A stretch of DNA of 64,000 bases from Selaginella moellendorffii (taxonomy: Eukaryota > Streptophyta > Lycopodiopsida > Selaginellales > Selaginellaceae), in NCBI RefSeq assembly GCF_000143415.4, contig NW_003314268.1, forward strand, positions 2,491,972 to 2,555,971. Reading direction: 5' to 3'. Every line of letters begins with the position of its first letter. Positions within the stretch are counted from its first letter, which is position 1. The position numbers were made by a program, and so were the translations under genes. This document shows positions 35,221-46,259 of this stretch, piece by piece. Below the pieces are notes generated by a model. That model had not been told where the DNA came from. It worked only from the letters and a program-made list of their open reading frames with translations, and did no database searches.

Positions 35221-35285
35221 GGGTTTAGGTTCCACTTTATGTAAATCACCATAGGATAAAAGGTAAAAACCATATACACTCCACA

Positions 35286-36479
35286 TTTTCACCTATAGCC
35301 AATCCCTTAGTATTATAAGTCACATCCTATTATTGCCTTACTACTGCCCACCCACCCTCTCTCATTGTCATTACTATTTTGAATCTCAGCTTGCCCATCA
35401 TTATGGCAATTGAATCCTTATCCCTAGCTTACAGCCCACACATCATCACTTGCTACTGGCAATCTAATTGTTATCCCTTCCCTATAGCCCACATCATCAT
35501 CTGCTAGCAATCAACCAAGTGGCCATCCAAACCATACATGTCATGAAGCCATTCATGGCCCTATTGGCAAGCCATTCCATGGCCCCTACAAATATTCTAA
35601 AACCCTAGAATGGTTATATATTCTCTGAGCCAAATTGCAAGCTGCTATGGGCTTCAATTGTAAGTTGAACTTAGTTGACCTTGATTGTCTTTGGTTGTCC
35701 TCAATTAATGTAAGGTTGTCTTCAATTGTCTTATGTTGTCACTAGGTTGTCTTTTGTTTGGATCCTTTATTGTAAATTACTTTGGAAATTACACACCATA
35801 CTTTGAACTGAATTACATCCAGCCTATTGAAGTTAACTACTCTAGCTATCTGAAAACTTGAAACTTTTGTGAGAAAAATAATGGAGTGGAGAGCTCTTAC
35901 CTGGAAAGGGCAAGAGATCACAATGGCCACAGTATTGCCCACCATCTTGGTCTGGGACACTAGCCGCTCTTGGTTTACTTATATCACAAGATTTATCAGT
36001 GTGTCAACCTTATTCACCATTAAACCATGAAGCATGGCCTATTTGTCTAGCAAATGCTCTATAAATCAGTGACAATGTTAATGTGAAACACCACCACCTC
36101 CTGCTGTTTTAGATTGAGAAATTTAATTAATTTGGCTACTTTTCTAGCAATCAGAAATTAATCAAAGTGTATAAGTGGTTGGTGAGTAATAATTTGCTGT
36201 GTTATGCAGCAATTCTTGGATGTGAGAAAAAATATATATATTTATTAATTTTTAAAATTATTTGGACTTGATAATTACTAAATAATTTGAAATTTAAAAG
36301 TAACAGAACGTATGTACGGACACATCTCGATTGATTTCATCTGGTTTGCTTTGTGGAAATGGGAAGGTATGGATGGAAACTCGTGATCCAGAGACTAGAT
36401 CTGGGGTAGATTGATGGAACTTGGGTAGAAGTGGCAGCAGAGAGATCGTGAACTGCCCTAGGATGTTGAGGGGGAGGGC
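35286..36479. other. AT-rich intergenic sequence with an inverted relative of 14950-15070
   Basis: 35655-35800 on the minus strand resembles 14950-15070 on the plus strand (shared order: TATGG..TGTAATTT, CAATAAAGGA, GACAACCT.GT). No host gene was seen in this interval. Confidence 0.5.
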
Positions 36480-37095
36480 AGGATCTCTTGTACTCGGGGA
36501 CCCGTTCTAAGGGACAGATTTCCGAGGAGATTTGTTCTACACCTCTATCACAACGGGGAAGGACGAAGACAACGGCGGCACCAAGACAGAGGACTATTCT
36601 GGATGTTCACATACTTCCAAAGTTTTGAGGAGAATTGGATGAAGATCCATGTGGAGAGTGTGAAGTCGTTCTTGGCTGCCATGGCAATCCCAGAGGACTC
36701 TCTTATTTCCGTTTGTCACTCTGGACAAGCTCTCTCATGGCCACTCAGCATCACTCCACAACAGGCTGCGTATTTTGAGTCCCTGACCAAGCCTTTCCTT
36801 ACTCATCATAGAGTATATGGCGGAGCTTGATCTCCTCCGCCAACAACCTCAAGAGTCTCTTCAGCAGTTTCATCACCGTTCCCACACATATATTCAGAAG
36901 TGTAAAGACAAAGTGGTAGACGCGACAAATTTGAGAGTACATCCAGACTTGGCATGGAAGGTGCGGAGAAAAGATGGTTGAAGGAGCGATTTTGGAGGCA
37001 GAGACTCAGGAACATAAGCACCTAGTCGAGATGGGATCTGCTTCAAATGCCTCGGCCTTCACAGTCGACTTCGTCATAGCACTGGCCAACAAGGT
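36480..37095 (+). mobile_element. retroelement gag-like fragment (probable)
   Basis: Two overlapping plus frames encode pieces with the look of an LTR-element gag: FTYFQSFEENWMKIHVESVK at 36603, then MAELDLLRQQPQESLQQFHH from about 36818 and a CFKC-like half zinc knuckle near 37045. The frame changes around 36825 and ends in stops. No LTR or pol lies beside it. Confidence is low because gag is poorly conserved. Confidence 0.4.
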
Positions 37096-37370
37096 ATTTA
37101 GGCACTTGATTTTGTTTCATTAGAGTTGGAAAGTCTCTTCTTTTGTCTTTTCTTTTCTTTACAAAGGACTTTTGTAGTCAAGTCTCCTCAGCCAATAAAA
37201 AAAAGTACAACAATGAACTTTGCACCACATTTGCAATTTCTTGGACTGAGTGAAGCATAGCACAAGCCTGGGCTACACACACAGCTAAAACCCTTGTGGC
37301 ACTGTAAAGTCCACATGCTAATTAACCTTAATAAAATCATTGAATAATCAATTGATTAATCTTGAAATCA

Positions 37371-37490
37371 TGAATTTATCAATCAACATAGCATGAATTG
37401 ATCAATTAAATCATGAACTGATCAATCAAATCATGAACTGATCAATCAACTCATGAATTGATCAATAAACTCATGATTTGCTCATTTATA
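37371..37490. repeat. 20-bp tandem repeat rich in TGATCA palindromes
   Basis: About six units of 20 bp, typified by TCATGAACTGATCAATCAAA, at 37371-37490. Units 37411-37430 and 37431-37450 differ at one base. Outer units are more diverged. Confidence 0.85.
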
Positions 37491-37728
37491 ATTCAATTAA
37501 TCTGTGATTGATTCAAATAAAACAGTCAATAATAAAGCACACTTTGTCCACTGTATGGAAGGCCATATATTAACTGATACACCTGTTTATAAAGGTCATG
37601 GAAACACACTGTATCCTAATTTAAGTGTTTGTGTTGGAGAAGTTTGGGGGTGTGTTGGTCATAAGGAACTGTTAAGTCTTTGATTATATACAATGTAAAA
37701 TATCATTTAGCTTGGATGATTAATTCTT

Positions 37729-39119
37729 TTAGAGCCTTGATCGCATAGCAGGAAACGTTAATATGATCCTCTTTTTGACTGCACTGTCATCTTTAAAGTC
37801 GTGCTGCAGATCAAAAACGTCTTCTACGATCATGCTTGCAACGTCCTCAAGCTTCTTCACAGTCCGTTCTTCTAGGTGGTGTTGCTTGACTTCTTCTATT
37901 TGTTCTTGGGCCATTAATCCTTTGGTTTGTTCCATCGAACCACCAGAAACCTCGCAGAGAAACTTTGATACAGCTCGTTTGTAATCTTCGGTGTGGTGTC
38001 GCAAATGTGCTGTGGCGGACAACAAAAGCGAGTGAGCTTGATCCAGAGTGAAAGGAAACTAAAAACTCACCAACGTGATCAGACTCTTCCCAGTGAACTA
38101 AAGTCACCTTCTTGAAAGTTTGGCCTTGCACTTCCGAGACAAATTTTTCGATAACGTCGAATGGAGCTAAATCGTCATTTCTTGAGCACAAGAACAAAGC
38201 CGGTGCCATTTCCTGCATGGACGACAATGAGATATACTTGCATGGGCTACGAAAGTTCTACAATACCACGGCGGCGTAGAACGAGTCATTTAGCTCGACT
38301 CCCTGTTGCTCGAAATTGGAGCTAAACATAGACTCGAGAGCTCGGCCGCTCTTCTCCAGGCCAAACTTCACCGCGAAGTTGTTCCCCACACTGGTCCCAA
38401 GCATTCGCCTGGCGAAGCGAATCCCAGTCTCACTCACAAAGTTGATAGGAGTGGAATCGAATATGTAGCCTGCTGTGCAATCTCTCACAATCTTGTACTT
38501 TTCCTGAAGAAAAGAATTGAAATAAAACCGCCTTTAGCTGGGAAGAACTTTCAGCATACCATATCGCCCGTGAAACCTTGTGGACGTTTTCCTTGTAGAA
38601 TCTGAGTGACCCGAAGACGATGATCGCAAAGGAATAAATGTAATGGAAAGGACACACCTGGATGATCATATATGTGCAAGCTTTCATGCCTCCAGAAAAC
38701 GAAGTAAAAGTTACTGGCCTGGGCCTTTTGCTAAGCTCCTGCATATAAGAAAATGGTCTCAAGTTCATCCCTGGAGAAGGAGAATACCTCTACAAGCTCG
38801 TCCAAAATCTTCACAGCAATTGCAAGAGCTCGGGTGGGAAACCATCTACCAAAATGACGCAAAATCATGTCTGGCGACGAAAGAAAGGGATAAACAAAGC
38901 GAGAGCTTACAGATTGAGGAAATGCGCTTGACAAACGAGGCATTCCCAGCCAATTTCGTTGAAGAGATGGACGTAGGGCATATGATACCTCTTGTTGCTA
39001 AACATCCACGCCATCATCACTACCAATCCGCTGGAATCGCCGGCGCCGCGGCTCTTCTTGTCCCGGATCCAGTACCAGGAGCCCTGCCCGATCGATCCGC
39101 CCTGGCGGCATCGTCCCAT
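37729..39119 (-). CDS. DUF829 / TMEM53-like alpha/beta hydrolase-fold protein
   Basis: Multi-exon minus-strand gene. Exon 1 is 39119-38911 (ATG at 39119, MGRCRQGGSIGQGSWYWIRD). Exon 2 is 38870-38788, exon 3 is 38738-38658, and further exons run to TAA 37729-37731. Introns are only 40-50 nt. Diagnostic DUF829 segments are the nucleophile-elbow-like VTFTSFSGGMKACTYMII, the YKIVRDCTAGYIFDSTPINF block, ALFLCSRNDDLAPFDVIEKF with a probable catalytic Asp, and KKVTLVHWEESDHVG with a probable catalytic His. TMEM53-family proteins are membrane- or nuclear-envelope-associated in animals; the plant members are uncharacterised. The C-terminal exon adds an acidic/amphipathic tail. Confidence 0.82.
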
Positions 39120-39302
39120 TTCTCTCAAGCGAAGAAACAGTGACCAAGGAAAAGAAAAAATAGACCTAATTTTGATTGGCTTTGGAATTTTCAAATTTAG
39201 ACGGCTAAGATTTGCCGATAGATTACGTCGGGAACTAGAACTTCCGGCGCGGAATGGCCAGCCAGCAACAGATCAAACAGTAAGCAATCGCATAAACCCT
39301 AG

Positions 39303-39533
39303 CTATCGGAGGCCGCGGCGGATGGACAATGTGGAATTGACGAGCGCGGCGGGAGGAGCGGCGGGGGGCGGCGCTGGAACGCATTTGCCGGAGAGAGAGT
39401 ATCCATCGACGCAGGTGTGCTTGACGTGATCCGCCCAGTGCCTCGCCCAATGGACGCCCATCACCGCCACCACCACGATCACGAGGATGAGAAGGCAATA
39501 GATGAGCTTGCACGCCTTGCCCACGAAACACAT
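39303..39533 (-). CDS. small single-pass membrane protein (unknown function)
   Basis: A 76-codon intronless frame. It begins MCFVGKACKLIYCLLILVIV, giving a basic N-terminus and a hydrophobic helix at residues 9-25. A His/Trp/Cys-containing segment follows (HWARHWADHVKHTC), then a CVP and a Pro/Ala-rich stretch. It sits head to tail 180 bp upstream of the DUF829 gene. The ATG at 39533 is the only sensible start. The ordered N-terminal basic/hydrophobic layout suggests a real product. I do not recognise a family, and the longer overlapping frame 39235-39627 looks like its shadow. Confidence 0.5.
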   Translation of the reverse strand: MCFVGKACKLIYCLLILVIVVVAVMGVHWARHWADHVKHTCVDGYSLSGKCVPAPPPAAPPAALVNSTLSIRRGLR

Positions 39534-39619
39534 CGCTGGATCCGGATGCCTGTGCTAGCAGAGAAAACCCTCTCGATCGATCGATCCCAAAGCCCTCTTT
39601 CCGGATTCTCGCAGACCTA

Positions 39620-40325
39620 AAAGCCAAATACTTTTATGAGAATTCCAACGGTCACATGACTCGCGCGAAGAACATTTCCGGGCATATTCTTCTAGGTTTG
39701 GCTAGAAAATATTCTTAGGTATATACTGCGCAGCGTGACCTATCCCACTAGCCGGGGCGTGGAATTGTGCCAGTGGTGGTGTATAAAATCCCGCGCGGGC
39801 CCAATAATAATTTTATCTTTGCGCTTGGGGCAATGACGCAGTTCATGAGGTTTTACCGAGACGCGTCAATTGCTGGTTGAAAACTATTTCCAAACCCCCT
39901 CTTCGTGTCTCCTTCGGGAGGCCGTCGAGAATTTCTGGAAGGCCCGCCCTAGGCTCGGGCCTACAAATTTTAAATCTAAGTTGAAATCTTCGTCCTAGGC
40001 AGGAACTTGAAAGGAATAACTACTTTTCAACTTTGATTTAAAATTCTTTCGACTAATAGATCATTCTAATAACAAGCCAAGGTTTTTGTTCTTATATTAA
40101 TTACACTCCTACGTCGATGTTAAAGTTAACTATTGATTTAAAATCTAATAGATCATTCTAATAACAAGCCAAGGTTTTTGTTCTTATATCAATTACACTC
40201 CCACGTCGATGATCGTAATCTAACGCTAGCGAACGAGATATTCAAACAAAAAATATCAAGGACAAAATCGATGTCAACTTAACGCCATTAAACAAAGGGA
40301 GGGTGATACTTCATACTTCTTGTAA
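39620..40325. other. intergenic with a 67-bp direct duplication
   Basis: 40053-40119 and 40145-40211 are near-identical 67-bp copies (start CTAATAGATCATTC, end ACGTCGATG), offset 92 bp. The rest of the interval shows no gene. Confidence 0.8.
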
Positions 40326-41283
40326 TCAGAAGAGGCGGATCCGGAAGAGCCAGGGCAGGAGCAAGATGACGACGATGAAGGCGAGCACAAAGTTGCAAAT
40401 GGGCCTGTGCTGCCAGAAGCTGCGCGGGCGATGGGGATCGCCCGCCCGCTCGAATATGGTGTCCGATTGCTCGTCGCTGTGTCGCCCGCAGCTCGAATCG
40501 TCCGCGCCAGCAGCCACATTGTGGGCGAGCTGGCCACAGATCTCGCAGTTCCTGCAAAACCAGCAAACAAATCCTTAGAACGCGGGATAGAACATAAACC
40601 CTAAAAACCGGGGAAGCAGGGGAGGCACTCGGGCTCGCCGATCCGGCGAGACGAATTTCCTGCCCTGCGCAATTGGGTCCGACTGGGATGATGATTCCCG
40701 CGGACCCAAATCGGGGATTCCGTTAATTCAATGCTGGATTGAATCGCGGCGGGGGACACGAGGAGCAAAAACTCTTTTTTTTCTATGTCTCGTACCTGTT
40801 GCCTTTGATCTTGAACCAAGTCTCTGCGCAGCGGCGGTGCGCGAATGCTAGATCGTCCTTGCACGCGCAGCCGAGCTCAATTGGGCTGGAGGCGATCCCC
40901 TCGTCGACTGGATCGCCTGGATCCTCCTCGTGATCGCTGGAGCGCTTCAGGCCGAGCGAGAGATGGCACACTCTACAAATTCTGGCGTCTTCCTCGTCCC
41001 CACCACCGAGGGGCTGCGGTGGCTTGTGTTCTTCAAAACCCCCTTTCGTCGGTGGAGGAGGAGGATTTGTGGAGAGGGATTGGATCTCTATTGCCACGAA
41101 CCCCCCCTCTGGATCCTGCGCTTTTGATCCGGCCGAGCCATCACCGATACTTGGCGCTGATAAGGACAAAGATGTTGATTCCAGCTCCTGGCTGGGAGAT
41201 CTCCCGATCTTCTCCTTCCTCTCATCCAATTCTTCCACTGCATGCTGCAAATCTGTGGCATTTTCCTGCCGGGAATCACCCAT
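40326..41283 (-). CDS. RING-CH (RINGv, MARCH-type) E3 ubiquitin ligase, copy 1
   Basis: Membrane-anchored E3 ligase that would transfer ubiquitin from an E2 to membrane-associated targets. Exon 1 is 41283-40796 and exon 2 is 40551-40326. The RINGv ligands are visible as CRVCHL, then ELGCACKDDLAFAHRRCAET, and across the intron CEICG, giving the C4HC3 order. A hydrophobic helix (FVLAFIVVILLLPWLF) lies at the extreme C-terminus. The N-terminal half is acidic and Ser/Pro-rich and probably disordered. ATG 41283 (MGDSRQENATD) is the first in-frame ATG; the frame is open upstream to 41337 without another ATG. A related gene lies 630 bp upstream in the same orientation. Confidence 0.88.
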
Positions 41284-41909
41284 AAATCCCTCTTCAGCAG
41301 CACGCAAGCATCGATCGATTCCCTCAAGAACACGCAAAGAGGAGGAGAATCAATGCTTCTCGCGTCGTTGTGGTTCCATGTAGCGAGATAGAGAGAATAT
41401 TCATCCCCTATCCAAGAGAGCAGAGCGAAAAAAAAACTACCTCGTCAAAATAGGGAAGGAAAATAAATCGCAGTAGATCTACCTACACAGCACCCTAATT
41501 TGTACCTCTTCCAAGAGGACTTATTTGGAACTCTTTCTCTTTCCCCGAAGCGTATAAACTTAGAAAAAGTTTTGACAAAGCCACATTATTAACTTTAAAC
41601 ACACCACGTAGATTCCGTGCATTTCTTCCGTGTCACGGAATAGTACGTGAGTACAACACGCCTTTCGTACGCTCCTGTTAAAGTCCCTGTCTTGTTTTGT
41701 CCAGAGCGAGCCAAAAACAAAAGCTTGGCCGCCCAAAGTTGTTTAGATTAGAAGAATAAAAAACAAACCAAAAAAACCAAAGAAGATTCCTGGACTGTCC
41801 CTGTTGTTGCAATGTTGATCGTCCCTGTGAGCGAGCTGGAAAGAAATGGATTGGAAAAGCTTCGATCGAGATTTTAAGTACCTCCCTGGGGCGATAGCAA
41901 TGAAAAGTT

Positions 41910-42511
41910 TTATAGCTTGAGCAAATGTACCCGGAAGAGCCACGGTAAGAACGGGATAACCACGCACAGCGACAGCAGCAAGTTGCAAAGAGCACGCTTG
42001 ACGGTGTAGGAGTTCTCCTCTTGCATCTCCACATTGAGCTCCACGCTCATGACGAGATGATCGGGTCTTCGAGCGATGGCGCGATCAAAGCTTACGTTCT
42101 CGGCGGCCCGGCCGCATATCTCGCATGTCCTGGAGTAAAGAAAACTTCAACAACACTAGAGAAATGCGAAGAAAATGAGAGCTTTGAGCTTGCTTACTTG
42201 CTGCCCTTGATCGTAAACCACGTCGCTGCACAGCGTTGATGAGCGACCGCTAGCTCGTTCTTGCAGGAGCAGCCGAGCTCGATCGAGACATCGGCCTCGA
42301 GTGGAAGATGGCACACTCTGCAAACTCTGCCTTCTGCTGCTCCATTGGACTCGAGACTGTCCGGGCTTCGCTCGTGTAGCCTCTCTAGTTCTTGCTTAAT
42401 TGCTGATGGAGCCGTTTCGTCCACATCTACGGCAACAAAATCCTGACTACACTGCTCGACCTCGGATTTCCTGGCCTGTCTGGTCTCGTTTTCTTCAGGC
42501 TCTGATATCAT
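41910..42511 (-). CDS. RING-CH E3 ubiquitin ligase, copy 2
   Basis: Paralogue of the gene at 40326-41283 with the same two-exon layout: exon 1 ends at 42198 and exon 2 is 42129-41910 (TAA 41910-41912). The RINGv is split at the same site: CRVCHLPLEADVSIELGCSC and AVAHQRCAATWF in exon 1, CEICG at the start of exon 2. The C-terminal helix (LLLSLCVVIPFLPWLF) ends like copy 1. The insert between the first two ligand pairs is much shorter than in copy 1. The in-frame ATG at 42511 is used here. The frame stays open to about 42538, so a slightly longer N-terminus or an extra 5' exon is possible. Confidence 0.85.
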
Positions 42512-42888
42512 TACTGTCTTGTCACTTGAGAGATCCAAATTTCCTTCCCTTCGAGTATGTGTGTGTACCTCGGGACGCTTTCAGGATAATCGCCTAGTTA
42601 GCATTCCTCCATCTGATTCCTGACGAATGAACAGGAGCAAACAAGAGCATTTAGTCCAGAATATTGCAGAGCGACAAACAAAACTATTTCACCCAATTCT
42701 TGCCTCTTTGTGTTCAGAGCTTAATTCCAGCGACAACTTGGTAATTACAAGAACACGTGGTAAGCTCTAGCCCCGGAAAGAATCTTGTACCTCGCTCATA
42801 AAATGTTAGCGGCTTCCGGTGTAAGCAAGCTGACATTCACGTCAAAACACTGGGAGGTTCCAACAAGGCGTTTTCGTGTCAGATAAGC

Positions 42889-44711
42889 TTAGACTACAGC
42901 GTGTACCTCGCTTTCACAATATCGCCTTTGACCAATAAACCAGTGCTGAAACTCTTCAAAATAAGAGCCACATATCGCATCGCGTATTGCTTGGAAAAAC
43001 GAGAGGTAGTGGTGAATGTTATGCCTGCAAAGGAATAACGTCAACGCAAGCTCCAGAAAATTAGGAAAAGAAAGCCTACATGTCAAGCAAAGTTTGAGCA
43101 ACCATCTCGTGTGTGTTTAGCAAGTGATTGATGTACGCTCTCGTGTGCTTTTGGCATGTATAGCAGGTACAACCGGGCTTGAGGGGAGTCACGTCGCATC
43201 TATAAGCATCAGCCACACTTTAAGCCGGAAAACACTATCTAGGACATAACGTAAGTTGGACATATAGCAATACCTGTAAGCTATTGATCGGAGGTTTATT
43301 TTCGTGAAGTCTGCACCGAGCCCGGCTCCATCTTCCAGAGAAAATTTCCACGGCTTTTCGTCCATCGACAGTGGAAAGGTCATTGCATAGCCTCCTTTGG
43401 TCAGTGTATGCGCGTAGGTGCTGTCGAAGATATCGACACCAGTAGAGACTGCTTGCAAAATTTCCTCTGGCACAATGGATTAGTCACACAAGTTGGAATG
43501 CGATAAATCATCGATATACCTGGCATTCCCAGGCCACTGATAATTCGTGGAAGGTCTTTCGGCAAGCAATCCTAGAGAGCACAGAAAACACCTCAAACGC
43601 CAGTTGCATGAATCAAAATCTATATCTATCAAATGATATCATGTAGCTTACAGTAACACTTTGCAGCAATGTCAAGCGATCCTCTGGGCTTTCCCCAAGT
43701 CCAAAGCCGCCTATGAAAAAGCCTACAGTCAAGGAGTCATCACAAAAATGAAAACGAATACGGAGACTAAGTTCTAGAATATAAAAATGTACTCGCCTGA
43801 GACGTTTCTCTTAGCAGTCTCTGAAGCAGAACGCTTTCGTTCTTCTATGCTCGCACCTCCTACAATGGTTCCAAAAGCTGTATTTTCGCCAATCTACAAA
43901 ACATCAAACTAGATTAGTAAGTAAAATACTTGTCTGAAGTCATACAGATTGCAAACCAAGGCATTTATCAAGCCACTGCAGAGTCCGATCCACTGAGAGC
44001 TTATTCCGCCTTTGGGAAACCCAGGTGGGAAGTTCGTCCGCTATTGAAGCCCACACATTTGGCTTCAATGCGTTGACAAGTTCCATGTACTTTGCAGGAC
44101 CAATCTAGTGAAAAAATCCAGTTAAAACGGATCAAACAAGAACCAGCGTCGTGAAGCTCACCACACGGCGACCGGACGACGTATTAAAGGCTGCACCAAG
44201 TTTGGTGTTCCCTTCTCCGTCGGGTTCGCTTACGATTGAGTCTCTGGAGAGGGACACAAGGGCGTTGCCTTGCAAGTTAAGTAGCTTGTGTCCTCCACCA
44301 ATTTCATGAATTGTGCTCACTGGTGGACCTTCAAGGCTGGAAAGAAATCATAGAAAGAAGACTCTATCCAGCACTGACAACATCACACAAGCGAAGCGAG
44401 CGAGCGAGCAAGAATCTATGAATGCAAATGGAGAAGCAAGCAAGAAAACACAAACCTATGAATGCCAAATGAAAACACCACGCACAAGCGAAACAACATC
44501 AATGCGGGGCTTACAAATGCACTGGATTGACGTGAAGAACGCGCGCATCTGGATGGAGCTCCGGCAGCAAATCCGTAGAGACAAACGATGGCAACCCTCG
44601 GCGCGTGGAGAGCAGCAGGCACGGCGTGTCCACAGACGCCAGCGCCGCCCCAAAATTCATGACACCACAGCGCGCGCCATCGCCTCCTCCCGCCTTGAGC
44701 GCAAACCTCAT
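42889..44711 (-). CDS. QTRT2: queuine tRNA-ribosyltransferase accessory subunit 2
   Basis: Non-catalytic partner of the eukaryotic tRNA-guanine transglycosylase, which swaps guanine-34 for queuine in GUN-anticodon tRNAs. Exon 1 is 44711-44515 ([10 protein letters not shown], then [19 protein letters not shown], a typical TGT start). Later exons carry [63 protein letters not shown] and [10 protein letters not shown]. The zinc site is [18 protein letters not shown] with a following NTHEM. The pattern [14 protein letters not shown] fits QTRT2 rather than the catalytic subunit. The last residues (SEVHAVV and stop at 42889) fall just after a possible GT donor, so the 3' end could differ. It is head to head with the GT31 gene. 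Confidence 0.85.
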
Positions 44712-44867
44712 CACTAAAACCCCAAACCCTAACCTCTAAAAAGGAAACTCCAACGGTCCTCGTGGTCAAAGCATATCCGTCCGATTCGATAAATGCCAAA
44801 TATTCGCATTTGCGTGATTAGGGTTTGTGGATCCGGGGTAGGAATGCTACCCCGCAGCTGAAGCGCG
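44712..44867. promoter_or_regulatory. short shared upstream region between QTRT2 (-) and GT31 (+)
   Basis: Only 156 bp separate the two start codons on opposite strands, so their 5' UTRs and promoters must overlap. The element AAACCCTAA occurs on each strand here (44721-44733 on plus; its complement near 44819), a motif common upstream of plant translation-related genes. Confidence 0.5.
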
Positions 44868-46259
44868 ATGCCATCGTCTCCAGGGAAGAAGCTCCCAGCG
44901 CTGAGATTCCAGATTTACAGGGCCAGAGCGGTGTGCTTGCGATCCGGCGCGGGGATTTTCGCGGCGTTTGTTCTTGGTGTGCTGCTAACGCTGCTGGTGG
45001 CGCCGGGGAGATTCGGCTGGGGGCCAGCGCCATGCCACCAGGTCGAGGATACGTTTCGATCCTCCGAGGCGTGGAGGCCGGGTGTTCTCCAGGAGCCGCT
45101 GGAATCGAGGCCAAAGGTTTTGGGCGTGGTTGGGATCCAGACAGGGTTTGGATCGCGAGAGAGGCGCAAGGCGCTGAGGGAGACTTGGATGCCTGATTCT
45201 CCGGAGGGACTGGTTTCGTAAGTTCGTGCTCGTTTTGCTTTCTTCGGTTAGATTTTTTTTCCGATTTGCTTTCCAGCTTACAGCAATCGACAGGACTTGC
45301 CATACGATTTATCATTGGACACACAGCTGACAAGAGAAAAATGGAGGAGCTGGAGGAGGAAATCGAAACTTACAAGGATTTTATACGCATCGATATCGAA
45401 GAAGAATATTTGAAACTTACACACAAGACGTATGCTTGCTCAAAGCTTGTTTTTTCTTTTTCTTTTATGCCATGTTCTTCCTTGCGCAGGCTAGCGTATT
45501 TCAAGGCCGCTTATATGCTCTTCGATGCCGAGTTCTATGTTAAAGCAGACGATGATATCTATTTGAGAACCGGTATGCTAAGTTGTTGTTTTGACAATGC
45601 AAGTAAACATTTTGTTTTTCCTTTTTATTTTTCTTGCACAGACCGGCTTGCAACTTTGCTAGCCAAGGATAGATCGACACCGAGAACATACTTGGGATGT
45701 ATGAAGAAAGGACCTGTCATTACAGATTCCAGACAGAAGTGGTATGAGTCTTTCATAAATTTTCTATTTCGCTTACGCGTTTAGTTCCGCGGAATACAGG
45801 TACGAGCCTCTGGCATATTTACTTGGCAGCGAATACTTCTTACACGCTTACGGACCAATCTATGCGTTATCATCAGAGGTAGTCGCTGCTCTGGCTATTG
45901 CTCGCAATGATAGGTACCATGCTCGCTTTGCGTTTCGCGACTAATTGCAACGCTTTCTTAACAGCTTTCGCATGTTCACAAACGAGGACGTGACCTTGGG
46001 CTCTTGGATGTTGGCAATGAACGTCAACCACGAAGACAACCGAGCGCTGTGTGAACAGACGTGTACTCCGACCTCCATTGCCGTTTGGGACATTCCAAAG
46101 TGCTCAGGCCAGTGCAAATTCTTGCAAGCTTTATTTGAAAATGACTTTACACTTACAACTTTTCTGCTTGACACAACAGGGCTGTGCAACCCCGAGCAGA
46201 GGCTCAGGGAGGTCCATCAACTGGATGCCTGCTCCAGGAGCCCCACGCTTCCAGATTAG
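44868..46259 (+). CDS. GT31 beta-1,3-galactosyltransferase (plant B3GALT12-14 type)
   Basis: Golgi type II membrane glycosyltransferase adding beta-1,3-galactose to cell-surface glycans. ATG 44868 gives a short cytosolic tail, then a signal anchor ([19 protein letters not shown]). The catalytic domain starts [18 protein letters not shown] and [10 protein letters not shown]. The DxD metal/UDP site is KADDDIYL. Further blocks are [49 protein letters not shown] and [14 protein letters not shown], ending SPTLPD and TAG 46257-46259. The order and wording of blocks match the plant subgroup of probable galactosyltransferases 12-14. Six or seven short introns have consistent GT-AG ends. Acceptor specificity is unknown. 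Confidence 0.9.

Larger units (their letters stand above)
24928..35285 (+). mobile_element. outer LTR element A (deleted copy interrupted by element B)
   Basis: Left LTR 24928-26030 (about 1.1 kb, ends GCTACA) is followed by a primer-binding site TGGTATCAAAG at 26033 and 136 bp of internal sequence. It is then interrupted by element B at 26172. Internal sequence resumes at 33472 exactly where it stopped: B's own internal copy near 27505 shows the uninterrupted order. At about 34428 the internal sequence jumps into the middle of an LTR (34428-35285, starting ACTTGACAAAAACCC and ending CCACA), so a deletion removed most of the internal region and the first ~250 bp of the right LTR. Both A LTRs share the TTGACAAAAACC variant absent from B. 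Flanking 5-mers are TATTC (24923-24927) and TTTTC (35286-35290), a possible target-site duplication with one mismatch. Confidence 0.72.

Noticed and set aside
40845-41285. 146-codon plus frame over RING-CH copy 1
   Set aside because: Antisense shadow; the zinc ligands and splice site are on the minus strand.
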